DNA from: Streptomonospora litoralis
GTDB lineage: Bacteria > Actinomycetota > Actinomycetes > Streptosporangiales > Streptosporangiaceae
DNA length: 64,000 nt
NCBI RefSeq assembly: GCF_004323735.1
Contig: NZ_CP036455.1
Location: 4,273,101-4,337,100, forward strand
Direction of reading: 5' to 3'
In this document: positions 18,149 through 26,415 of the stretch, one piece after another
Position numbering within the stretch: the stretch's first letter is position 1
How the letters are laid out: the number at the start of each line of letters is the position of its first letter
Made by a program: the position numbers and the translations under genes
The notes under the pieces: model-generated
Database searches by the model: none
Told to the model about the DNA's origin: nothing
Seen by the model: only the letters and a program-made list of their open reading frames with translations

Positions 18149-21100
18149 GTGGAAAGTATGCGACTTGCGCAGATCATGGCGAGCACGCTGGAGCGCTACG
18201 CCGACCGGCCCGCCCTAGGGGAGCGTGTGCGGCGGCTCGTCCACGCGCCCGAGACCGGACACGCCTCGCTCAAGGCGGCTCCCGAATACAGGACCATCAC
18301 CTACCGCGAACTGTGGCAGCGGGTCCAAGCAGTGGCGAGCGAGTGGCGCCGCAACAGGGACAGCCCGCTGAGACCGGGCGACAGGGTCGTCGTCCTCGGT
18401 TTCACGAGCGTCGAATACACGGTCGTCGACCTCGCCTGCATCCACCTCGGGGCCGTATCGGTTCCGCTCCAAACGAGCTCCTCGCTGCGCCAGCAGCGGG
18501 CGATCACCGAAGAGACCCGGCCCGCGATGATCGCCACCAGCCTCGATCGGATGCACGTGGCGGTCGACCTGGCGCGCGAGTTCCCCGGTGTCCGGCGCAT
18601 CCTGGTGTTCGACTACCACGATGGGGTGCAGGACCAGCGCGAGACGTATCTCGCCGAGAAGGAGCGCCTGCGCGGGTCCGGGACGGTCTGCGCCACCTTC
18701 GCCGAGATCCTGACGGAGGGCGCCGCGCAGGAGGCGGCCCCGCTCCACGTCCCCGAGGACGAGGAAGCGCTGTCCATGCTCATCTACACCTCGGGCAGCA
18801 CCGGAAGCCCCAAGGGGGCCATATACACCGACCGGCTACATGCCGCCATGTGGGGCGGAGAAGCGTGGTCCAACCTCTTCTCCGATGTCCACGCGGTGAA
18901 CATCAACTACATGCCGATGAGCCACGTGGCGGGCCACTCTTCGCTCAAGAACACGATGGCACGCGGAGGAGCGAGTTACTTCACCGCCAGCAGCGACCTC
19001 TCGACGTTCTTCGAGGACATTTCGCTCATCCAACCCACCGAGGTATCGCTGGTGCCCCGCGTTTGCGAGATGCTCTTCCAGCGTTACCAGCACGAGCTCG
19101 ACAAGCGCAGGGGGGCGGGCGACGACGGCCCGGACCTGGAGGCCCGGGTCAAGGCGGACATGCGGGAGAACCTGCTGGGCGGCCGCGTCAGCTGGGCCAG
19201 CTCCGGATCCGCGCCTCTCTCGGACGAACTCCACGCGTTCGTGGAGTCGCTCCTTGGGATCGGGCTGCATATCATCTACGGCTCCACCGAGGCCGCTGGC
19301 GTGATGGCCGACGGGAAGCTGATCCGGCCCCCGGTTACCGCCTTCAAGCTCGACGACGTTCCCGAGCTAGGCTACTTCCGGACGGACCGCCCGCATCCGC
19401 GGGGCGAGCTGCTGTTGAAGACCGATTCCATCGTGCCCGGCTATTACGCACGGCCCGAGTTGACGAAGACCCTGTTCGACGAGGACGGCTACTACAAGAC
19501 CGGGGATATCGTCGCCGAGGTCGAGCCGGAACGCTTGGAGATCGTCGACCGGCGCAAGAACGTCCTCAAACTCTCCCAAGGAGAGTTCGTGGCGACCTCC
19601 CACCTCGAAGCGGTCTTCGCCGCGAGCCCCCTGGTGCGGCAGATCTTCGTCTACGGCAACAGCCACCGCTCCTACCTCCTGGCCGTCGTCGTGCCCACGC
19701 CTATGGCCCTGGAGGAGCATCCGCTCGACGACGGCTCGCTGAAGGCGGAGATCAGACGGTCCTTCCAGGAGATCGCCAAGGAGGAGGGGCTCAACTCCTA
19801 TGAGATTCCTCGCGACCTCCTCGTCGAGACCGAGCCATTCAGCCAGGCCAACGGCCTGCTGTCGGACCACCGCAAGCTGCTGAGACCCCAGCTGCTGGAG
19901 CGCTACGGCGGCCGCCTCGAACTGATGTACACCGAGACGGAGTCCAGGGAGGCGAACGAGCTCCGGGAACTGCGGGCCACCGGACGCGAGCGGCCGGTCC
20001 TGGAGACGGTGCTGCACGCCGCGCGGGTCATGCTCGCGGGCGGATCGGACGACATCGGCGCCGGCGTGAACTTCCGGGACATCGGCGGGGACTCCCTCTC
20101 CGCGCTCACGTTCGTCCAGCTCCTCGAAGAGGTCTTCGAGGTCGCGGTCCCCGTGGACGTCGTCATCAGTCCCGCCAACGACCTGGCGCAGGTGGCGGAG
20201 TACATCGACGGCAAACGGGCGTCCGGCGCGAAGCGCCCGAGCGCGGCGTCGGTGCACGGCAGCGCGGAAGGGGAGCTCAACGCCTCCGACCTGAGGCTTG
20301 AGGCGTTCATCGAGGACCCGTCCGATACCAGCGCCCCGGCCGCCCCTCGGGCCCAGGGGCGGCCCACGACCGTGCTGCTCACCGGGGCCAGCGGCTACCT
20401 GGGCCGGTTCTTGGCATTGGAGTGGCTGGAGCGGCTGAAGCCGATCGGCGGAAAGCTGGTCTGCATCGTCCGAGACAGGGACGCGCAGGCGGCGTGGGAC
20501 CGGCTCGAAGGGTCCTACGCGGGGGGTGCCGGGGAGGCGCTGGAGCGTTTCGGCGCCCTGGCCGCGCAGAACCTGGAGGTCGTCGCGGGGGACTTGGCCG
20601 AAGAGCAGCTGGGGCTGGACGCAACGACGTGGAACCGGCTGGCGGACGAGGTGGACCTGATCGTCCACGCGGGCGCCCTCGTCAACCACGTTCTGCCCTA
20701 CAGCGGCCTCTTCGAGGCGAACGTGGTGGGAACGGCGGAGCTGATCCGGCTGGGGACGACCCGCAGGCTCAAGTCCTTCACCTACATGTCCAGCGTCGCC
20801 GTCGCGGTGGCCCCACCCGAGGGGGAGCCTTTGGACGAGGAGGCCGACATCCGAAAGGCCCTTCCCGTCCTGCGCACCGACGGGGACCGGTATGCCGACG
20901 GGTACACGGCCAGCAAGTGGGCTGGAGAGGTCCTCCTCCGGGAGGCGCACGACGCCTACGGGATGCCGGTAACCGTGTTCCGGTCGAGCATGATCCTCGC
21001 GCACAGCCGGTACAAGGGCCAGATGAACGTTCCGGACATGTTCACCCGCCTCCTCTACAGCGTGCTCGCCACGCGGCTGGCGCCGCGCAGCTTCTACAGC

Positions 21101-21556
21101 GGGAGCGGGTCGCAGGCGGTTCCGCGTGCGCACTATGACGGCTTGCCCGTCGACTTCACCGCCGGGGCCGTCGCCGGACTGAGCGTGCGGGCGGAGGGCG
21201 GTTACCGCATCTACAACCTCGTCAACCCTCATGAGGACGGGGTTTCGCTCGACACCTTCGTGGACTGGCTGGACGACGCGGGTTACGGAATCACGCGTGT
21301 GGAAGGATACACGGACTGGGTCGAGCGTTTCGAGTCGATGCTGAAGTCCCTGCCGGAGCAGAAGCGCGGCTATTCGGTACTCCCGCTGATCCACGGGCTC
21401 AAGGAGCCTGAAGCGCCTCTGCCGGGGGCGCCGGTTCCTGCACACCGCTTCCAGGATGCCGTTCGCGTCCCCGGGATCGGCCCTGCAATGGAGATCCCGC
21501 ATATTTCGCGCGACCTGATCGAGAAGTACGCCGACAACCTGAGGGAACTGCTCTAG
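18149..21556 (+). CDS. car: Carboxylic acid reductase (A-T-R), FadD9/CAR type
   Basis: 1,135 residues, matching the ~1,170 of Nocardia CAR. GTG 18149 follows GGAGAG at good spacing; an upstream TTG is less likely. Adenylation domain: MLIYTSGSTGSPKGA, YGSTEAAG, YYKTGDIV, DRRKNVLKLSQGEF. Carrier domain: FRDIGGDSLSALTF with the phosphopantetheine Ser near 649. Reductase domain: LLTGASGYLGRFLALEW near 741 and YTASKWAGE near 917 (Tyr-x3-Lys). It activates a carboxylate with ATP, loads it on the carrier and releases the aldehyde with NADPH. Following phzC/D/E by 63 bases, its likely substrate is dihydro-hydroxyanthranilate or its aromatised form. It needs a phosphopantetheinyl transferase from elsewhere. 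Confidence 0.9.
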   Translation: MESMRLAQIMASTLERYADRPALGERVRRLVHAPETGHASLKAAPEYRTITYRELWQRVQAVASEWRRNRDSPLRPGDRVVVLGFTSVEYTVVDLACIHLGAVSVPLQTSSSLRQQRAITEETRPAMIATSLDRMHVAVDLAREFPGVRRILVFDYHDGVQDQRETYLAEKERLRGSGTVCATFAEILTEGAAQEAAPLHVPEDEEALSMLIYTSGSTGSPKGAIYTDRLHAAMWGGEAWSNLFSDVHAVNINYMPMSHVAGHSSLKNTMARGGASYFTASSDLSTFFEDISLIQPTEVSLVPRVCEMLFQRYQHELDKRRGAGDDGPDLEARVKADMRENLLGGRVSWASSGSAPLSDELHAFVESLLGIGLHIIYGSTEAAGVMADGKLIRPPVTAFKLDDVPELGYFRTDRPHPRGELLLKTDSIVPGYYARPELTKTLFDEDGYYKTGDIVAEVEPERLEIVDRRKNVLKLSQGEFVATSHLEAVFAASPLVRQIFVYGNSHRSYLLAVVVPTPMALEEHPLDDGSLKAEIRRSFQEIAKEEGLNSYEIPRDLLVETEPFSQANGLLSDHRKLLRPQLLERYGGRLELMYTETESREANELRELRATGRERPVLETVLHAARVMLAGGSDDIGAGVNFRDIGGDSLSALTFVQLLEEVFEVAVPVDVVISPANDLAQVAEYIDGKRASGAKRPSAASVHGSAEGELNASDLRLEAFIEDPSDTSAPAAPRAQGRPTTVLLTGASGYLGRFLALEWLERLKPIGGKLVCIVRDRDAQAAWDRLEGSYAGGAGEALERFGALAAQNLEVVAGDLAEEQLGLDATTWNRLADEVDLIVHAGALVNHVLPYSGLFEANVVGTAELIRLGTTRRLKSFTYMSSVAVAVAPPEGEPLDEEADIRKALPVLRTDGDRYADGYTASKWAGEVLLREAHDAYGMPVTVFRSSMILAHSRYKGQMNVPDMFTRLLYSVLATRLAPRSFYSGSGSQAVPRAHYDGLPVDFTAGAVAGLSVRAEGGYRIYNLVNPHEDGVSLDTFVDWLDDAGYGITRVEGYTDWVERFESMLKSLPEQKRGYSVLPLIHGLKEPEAPLPGAPVPAHRFQDAVRVPGIGPAMEIPHISRDLIEKYADNLRELL

Positions 21557-21567
21557 AAACCCTGGCC

Positions 21568-21601
21568 GCCGGGCGGCGGAACCGCGGTTCCGCCGCCCGG
21601 C
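21568..21601 (+). terminator. Perfect 34-bp palindrome ending the CAR transcript
   Basis: Arms of 15 bases (21568-21582 and 21587-21601) around CGCG, starting 12 bases after the CAR stop codon. There is no T tract, as is usual for GC-rich actinomycetes. Its symmetry would also serve the convergent minus-strand gene ending at 21667. Confidence 0.75.
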
Positions 21602-21666
21602 AGCTGGGCGGGCGAGGCGGGTGGCCGTTCGCACCGCCGCTCCACCGGCCGAGCCGGGCGGATTGA

Positions 21667-22857
21667 TCAGGAAGCGCCCCTGATGCTCCCTGAAACGGCA
21701 TCGCCTCCTTCCGGCAGCACCATCAGGGCGTGCGCGGCGGAGGCGAGCGTGGTATGCCGGTGCCACCCTGCGGCGGAGCGCCCGGTGTAGTCGCGCATGC
21801 CGACGCGTTCGCCGACGGTGTCCCGGCTGCGGTCGGTGAGGTCCGCCAAGGTGCGGAGGATGGACACCGCAACGGCGCTCTGCTGGCGGGGCAGAGCGGA
21901 CAGCCACAGCTCCTGCGGCCACGAGCGCGACGCGGGACCCAGCCCTACGAGTGCGAACCCGGCACCACTGCGGGACCGCGCGTCCAGCCGGACGCGGACC
22001 GACGCGGCCGTGTCCACCAGCCCGGTGCTGTGCCGCCCCTGCCGCTGGAAGCGCTGCTGGGGCACTCTCGGGTCGCCCTGCACCGAGCGGCGCAGCTCCC
22101 GGGCGGCGTGCATGATCTCCCCGGCCGTGCGGGTGCGTCCGTCGTGTCCGGGCAGTGACCGGTCGGCGACCGTCAGGGGGAGACCTCCGGTGACCCGCGC
22201 GACCGGGTGCAGTCCAAAGGCGCGCAGCCGGCGCAGGGATTCGGCCGCGGCCTCGGATGCGGACGGCAGATCGAGCACCACCGGTCGGGACGGCAGCCGC
22301 CACTCGGCGAGCAGTTCCAGGCAGGCGTCGATACCGCCGGCCTCGGGTGTGGCGGGGCCGTCTCCCTCGACGTGCACGTGCCAGTTGACCGGGACCGCTG
22401 ACGCGTCGGACGCGGCCCACACGCCGATCACCCTGCTGAGGTCGGTCGGCTCTCCGCCGGAGTCGAGACCGGCCGGGACGACCGTCGACCGCCGGCCGCC
22501 CCTGGAGTCGCACAGCGGGCGGATCACCCAGGCGCGCGGGGGTGCGGTGTCGACCACGTACTCGGCCAAGGAGCGGCGCATCGGCCTCCAGTCCCAGGGA
22601 GAGGTGGAGATGAAATGGTGAAGGCTCTGGTCGGTACCGGTGCCCCCGAGCAGGGCCGCCATGTTCCGGACGGACTTGCGCCCGGGCGTGGTGAGCAGGC
22701 CGCGCAGGTACTCCATCGCCCTGCGGCGCTGATCGGAGCGGCGCAGCGACGAGAACAGCCGTGCGCCGAGCTCATCGCGGAGTTCGCGAGAGGGCCCCCC
22801 GGCAGTGGGGAGTGCTGGCGGTTCGGACGGGAAGTGTTCTTCTGCGGTGGAGCTCAT
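21667..22857 (-). CDS. IS701-like DDE-fold protein with degenerate catalytic sites, possibly domesticated
   Basis: 396 residues from ATG 22857 (AGGGGA upstream). The N-terminal helical part is well preserved: FSSLRRSDQRRRAMEYLRGL, then RNMAALLGG and DQSLHHFISTSPWDW. The C-terminal GWHRHTTLASAAHAL also matches IS701 transposases. But the first catalytic position, normally in VVDDTGF, reads PLCDSRGG; the second lies in VLDLPSAS; and the YRELK glutamate helix is absent (MRDYTGRS follows directly). The frame is nevertheless intact, with its own ribosome site and no terminal repeats. That pattern suggests an exapted, catalytically dead protein kept inside a metabolite locus. Regulatory or structural roles are possible. 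Confidence 0.65.
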   Translation of the reverse strand: MSSTAEEHFPSEPPALPTAGGPSRELRDELGARLFSSLRRSDQRRRAMEYLRGLLTTPGRKSVRNMAALLGGTGTDQSLHHFISTSPWDWRPMRRSLAEYVVDTAPPRAWVIRPLCDSRGGRRSTVVPAGLDSGGEPTDLSRVIGVWAASDASAVPVNWHVHVEGDGPATPEAGGIDACLELLAEWRLPSRPVVLDLPSASEAAAESLRRLRAFGLHPVARVTGGLPLTVADRSLPGHDGRTRTAGEIMHAARELRRSVQGDPRVPQQRFQRQGRHSTGLVDTAASVRVRLDARSRSGAGFALVGLGPASRSWPQELWLSALPRQQSAVAVSILRTLADLTDRSRDTVGERVGMRDYTGRSAAGWHRHTTLASAAHALMVLPEGGDAVSGSIRGAS

Positions 22858-23571
22858 GGTGTCCCCTGAGTAGTTTCGGAAGGGCGCCGGGAAGCGCGCC
22901 AGAAAACACGGTCCAACGCGGGGCCGAAGAGCCCGGGCCGTTGCGCAGAACGCCATTCGGGGTGGTTTTTTGTTTTCGCGGATCCGTTTTATCCAGCGGC
23001 GCGGGAGCGCGATAACGAAGTGTCCTAGCCGGTCCGTGCTTTCCGAAAAATTCTATTTTCGGCGCTGCGGCCGAACAATGCCCGTTGTTCAGTGATTCGA
23101 TGTCCGTTTTTCAGGGGGTGGAGTGGGGATTCCTCACTTCGTGATGTGACGGAATCACGGTCGCCGGGCCGTGCGCGACGCACGCACGGCGGTGACCGCG
23201 CCGCGGGTGACTCCGGCGACCACCGGTCGCCGGAGTCGCGCACTACCGTGTACCGGGACGCCCGGGCCGCCCCGCTCCCGGTCCGCGGCCGCCTCCTCGG
23301 CGCCGGCCGAGACGGAAACGCCATCGGACCCCACGGGCTCGGTAGGAAGCACGGTGCCGCTGGGCGACCGCGCCCGGCTCCATCTTGTGCAGACGCGTGC
23401 GGACCCCAGAATCCGGGCGACTCGCTCCGCATGTCCTCTCACCGAGTCGCGACCCCCGTGGCGTCGGCGCCGAGGTCCGCGGCACAAGGACTCCCAGGGC
23501 GAGAAGTCGGCGGGCACGGCGTTCGTCCCAGGGGCACGTCGTTGCGCTGGACGTAGGAACGCGTCGGTACC
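22858..23571. other. Region between IS701-like and YcaO genes
   Basis: About 710 bases. The left 230 bases are AT-richer and probably promoter DNA. Near 23205-23245 there is a GGCGACC/GGTCGCC inverted arrangement that could terminate the YcaO transcript. Frames on both strands around 23150-23520 are open but lack start sites and recognisable domains, so none is called. Confidence 0.45.
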
Positions 23572-25875
23572 TCAGAGAAAGATCAGGTCCGGGTTGAGCT
23601 TCCCGTACGGGGTAGGTTTCGATAGACGACCGAGTTTCACGGGCACGTCGAACATTCGGCCAGGGGCGAAGCGGGACCAAAAGCCGCGCATCCCCGGGGC
23701 CACGACCTTGGCCACCGGGAGGCCGATGTCCGGCCGAGTCTGGTCGAGAACGAGCATCTCCATGCCTCGCTCGGCGAAGCGGTCCCGCAGCCGCCGTACC
23801 TGGGCAGCGAGGTCGTCGCAGGGCTGCACGCCGCGGTCTGGCGGAACCGTCATCCGCAGGTGCGCGGCAGGCAGCAGGTGTGGCGCGCCCCGGGTGCCTG
23901 GTCCGTCCAGCCAGGCGGCGGCGTCAGGGTCCTCCCAGGCGGCCGGATCTTGGCAGTGCGGCAGCAGCTGGCAGGCCTCAGCCACCGCGCGGCGCAACGC
24001 CACATAAGCGTCCGGGTGCGCGCCGAAACCGAACATCACCCGCTCGGGGCCGCCCTCGATACGCCGGTGCACCGCCGCCATCGCTGGCACATCCAGGTCA
24101 GAGGTGACGTCCAGGACCCACAGTTGGCGCCCCAGCGCGGCGAAGGACGCCCGCATCCGCTCCACCCACGGGTCGGCGAAGGCATCCAGATCCACCGCGG
24201 GCTGGCGGGTGCGGTTATACCACCACAGCGCGACCGCGTCCCGCTCCACCAACTCCAGCGCCGCCTGCAGGACGGCATCCTCCAGGCTGGTCCCGGCGGC
24301 GCAGCCGTTGGAGTCGGCCTGTACCGGCGTCCATTCGGGCTCGCCGGGTGCGCCGAAGTACAGCATCGCAGTGGGCAACAGCCGGAAGCGTTCCCCCGTC
24401 AGCGACCACACCGGGGTCCAATTCAAGGGGCGGTGATCGTCGAACGGATCACACACGTACTGGAACGCCCCGTGCTCGGCGTTCCAGCGGTGCCGGTCGC
24501 GGTATTGGCGCGAATCGTAGAGCATGCACGCGTCGGGATGTACGGCCCTGTCGGCCAGCTTCGCGTAGCTTCCGCGGACGACCTGCTCGTCGCCGTGCCA
24601 AGATCCGCTGTGCCGCTCCAGCGCCTCGCACAGCGCGCTGACCCGCGCGTGCAGGTCGGTGGTGCCCTTGCCGCCGTTCTCCGCGCGGGCCGCGGAGCGC
24701 AGTCCGCCCGCCTCCCTCTCGTCGGCGGCGGCGTTGGGGCCGCTGTGGTAGGCGAACGACCCGGTCGGCGTGCCCGGTACCCGGCGCAGCCCTTTGACCA
24801 GCCCGGTGACTGGGCTCACCAGATGACCGAAGTCGTCCAGCACGTCCTGGGCCGGGCGAGAGCGGTAGCCGGTGTCGTCGGCGGCGGGGCGGACGCGCAG
24901 CGTTACCGGTCGCCGAGCCTGTGCGCGCATCAAAGCAGGGTCGCCGCAGTTTCGGCACTGCGGGCGGGCGCGCAGCTCGTGCTCCTCTCCGCGCAGGGTG
25001 ACGCTGTCCATGGTCCATACCGACCGCTGATGGGCGTCCCGGTAGCCGGCCACCCATTTGGCCGCTTCCAGGGAGACCAGATTGAGTGCGGCCGCAGTCA
25101 GCGCGGGCAGCGCGGCGGTCGGCGGTGCTACCGGGTGCCTCCCACCCAGGTCGCGCCAGGCGCTCAGTTCGTCCTGGCGGTGCATCCGCAGCCGGTGGGC
25201 CAGGCAGTGCCAGCACGCGCCGCCCTGGCCAGGGGTGAAGACGGGGCCGATCCACAGCCGGGTCCCCGCAGGGCGGGCAAGCAGCCATGGGCGGCCGGCG
25301 GACCGATGCGCCGCATCCACGTCCTCCAGTGCTGCGTTCAGGTAGTCGTCGCAGAGCACCACGCTAAGCGTGGCGTCGGCGTCCAGAGCGGGCATATCGG
25401 CGGCGGTGTGCGCGAGGATCTCCGCGGTGTGCACGCCGGTGGCCGCCAGGGTGCGGGCGGCGGCGCGGGCGTCGGTTCCACCTACCGCTACCGGCTGCAC
25501 ACGGTCGGAGGCCAGTCCCGCGGCGGCGGTGTGCGGCTCCAGACCAGCGGCCTCCCAGTAGATGTCTTCGAGGCCGGGGTCGGGGCCGGGGACAGCGGAC
25601 CGCGCGCCGACGAGGCCCGCGTCGCGGAGTCGGCCGATCATGGACTCCACCGTCCCGGGGGCCAGGTCAGCGGGCGCGTCGCGCTTGAGGGCGTGCAGGT
25701 CGCGGGTGCCGTCGAGGAGTGGGGCGAGAGCCCCCATGTGCGGTCCGCGAAGCGTCGTGACGCCTCTCTCGGAGAACAGGTAAACCCTCTCTCCCGAGAG
25801 AACCTCGGCACGTAGTCCGGCCTTGAAGCCCAAGGGCTCCCCGTTGCCGTCGTCCGCGGCTGTCGAAGCGGTCAT
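23572..25875 (-). CDS. Fused RRE/E1-like and YcaO cyclodehydratase (TOMM-type)
   Basis: 767 residues from ATG 25875 with GGAGG at ideal spacing. Residues ~15-95 are a winged-helix precursor-recognition element (VYLFSERGVTTLRGPHMGAL). Residues ~110-320 are the E1-like part with a zinc tetracysteine: Cys221/Cys224 (CWHC) and Cys307/Cys310 (CRNC). Residues ~370-767 are YcaO with its ATP/Mg signatures: GGKGTTDLHARVSALCEALE, DSNGCAAGTSLEDAVLQAAL then ELVERDAVALWWYN, and GFGAHPDAYVALRRAVAEA. The family phosphorylates backbone amides and cyclises Cys/Ser/Thr to azolines, or forms related backbone changes. A candidate precursor gene lies directly upstream. No azoline dehydrogenase, protease or exporter is adjacent. 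Confidence 0.9.
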   Translation of the reverse strand: MTASTAADDGNGEPLGFKAGLRAEVLSGERVYLFSERGVTTLRGPHMGALAPLLDGTRDLHALKRDAPADLAPGTVESMIGRLRDAGLVGARSAVPGPDPGLEDIYWEAAGLEPHTAAAGLASDRVQPVAVGGTDARAAARTLAATGVHTAEILAHTAADMPALDADATLSVVLCDDYLNAALEDVDAAHRSAGRPWLLARPAGTRLWIGPVFTPGQGGACWHCLAHRLRMHRQDELSAWRDLGGRHPVAPPTAALPALTAAALNLVSLEAAKWVAGYRDAHQRSVWTMDSVTLRGEEHELRARPQCRNCGDPALMRAQARRPVTLRVRPAADDTGYRSRPAQDVLDDFGHLVSPVTGLVKGLRRVPGTPTGSFAYHSGPNAAADEREAGGLRSAARAENGGKGTTDLHARVSALCEALERHSGSWHGDEQVVRGSYAKLADRAVHPDACMLYDSRQYRDRHRWNAEHGAFQYVCDPFDDHRPLNWTPVWSLTGERFRLLPTAMLYFGAPGEPEWTPVQADSNGCAAGTSLEDAVLQAALELVERDAVALWWYNRTRQPAVDLDAFADPWVERMRASFAALGRQLWVLDVTSDLDVPAMAAVHRRIEGGPERVMFGFGAHPDAYVALRRAVAEACQLLPHCQDPAAWEDPDAAAWLDGPGTRGAPHLLPAAHLRMTVPPDRGVQPCDDLAAQVRRLRDRFAERGMEMLVLDQTRPDIGLPVAKVVAPGMRGFWSRFAPGRMFDVPVKLGRLSKPTPYGKLNPDLIFL

Positions 25876-26038
25876 GACGCCTCCAGAGTGCGGGACGGTC
25901 CTGTGCGGAGCGGTTCCGTTGCCGGGTGCCGGGCAGCTGGCAGCCCTCGGGCGCTCCGCACGAGCTGACTCCTTCGTTCGGCACCACCCGCCCCGTGCGG
26001 CCGCCGTCGTCCGCGGACAGGCTCGGGGCCGCCCGGAG

Positions 26039-26284
26039 CTAGGCGCTCGAGACGGGGTGGCGGTGCGTCGGCTCGCCACCGGCTGGTGCCGCGGAGCGGA
26101 GCGGCCGGGGCCCGGCCTGGCGGCTGAGGACGCAGGAGGCAGTGACCGAGGGGTTCGCGGACGGGTTCCAGTTGTCGAAGACGTCGATGACCAGTTCGGC
26201 GGAGTGGTCGGTGGTCGCAGAGGGGGAGTGTATACCGGCGAGCGCCATAACCGTCTCTTCCGTCAGGCTCGTTTTGATGGGCAC
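26039..26284 (-). CDS. Candidate YcaO-substrate precursor peptide
   Basis: An 81-residue ORF from GTG 26284 (GGAG upstream), or 69 residues from ATG 26248 (GAAGAG upstream). It ends 163 bases before the YcaO gene on the same strand. The leader is acidic and hydrophobic (SAELVIDVFDNWNPSANP), followed by a possible core SVTASCVLSRQAGPRPLRSA and a Gly/Pro/His-rich tail ending PVSSA. The single Cys (in TASCVLS) with neighbouring Ser/Thr offers cyclisation sites. The assignment rests on position, size and leader character; it does not match a named precursor family I know. Confidence 0.6.
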   Translation of the reverse strand: MPIKTSLTEETVMALAGIHSPSATTDHSAELVIDVFDNWNPSANPSVTASCVLSRQAGPRPLRSAAPAGGEPTHRHPVSSA

Positions 26285-26415
26285 GGTGATGATTCTCCGG
26301 ACAACGGGGCGGTAGGGGATAGTGCACGCATCACCTGTGCGGGCATGAATCCCTAATGGCACCCGAAAACGAGAGAAGAAGCCGGGCAGAGGCTGTCGTG
26401 CCGGTGCCCGGGCGG

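Noticed and set aside
19367..22513. Very long open frame antisense to the carboxylic acid reductase
   Set aside because: Same antisense shadow effect; its translation is Arg/Gly/Pro/Val-rich without any domain and crosses a terminator palindrome.
23572..26284. Thiopeptide or lanthipeptide-type assignment for the YcaO locus
   Set aside because: No LanB-like dehydratase or pyridine synthase is present, and the candidate core lacks the Ser/Cys-dense thiopeptide pattern.
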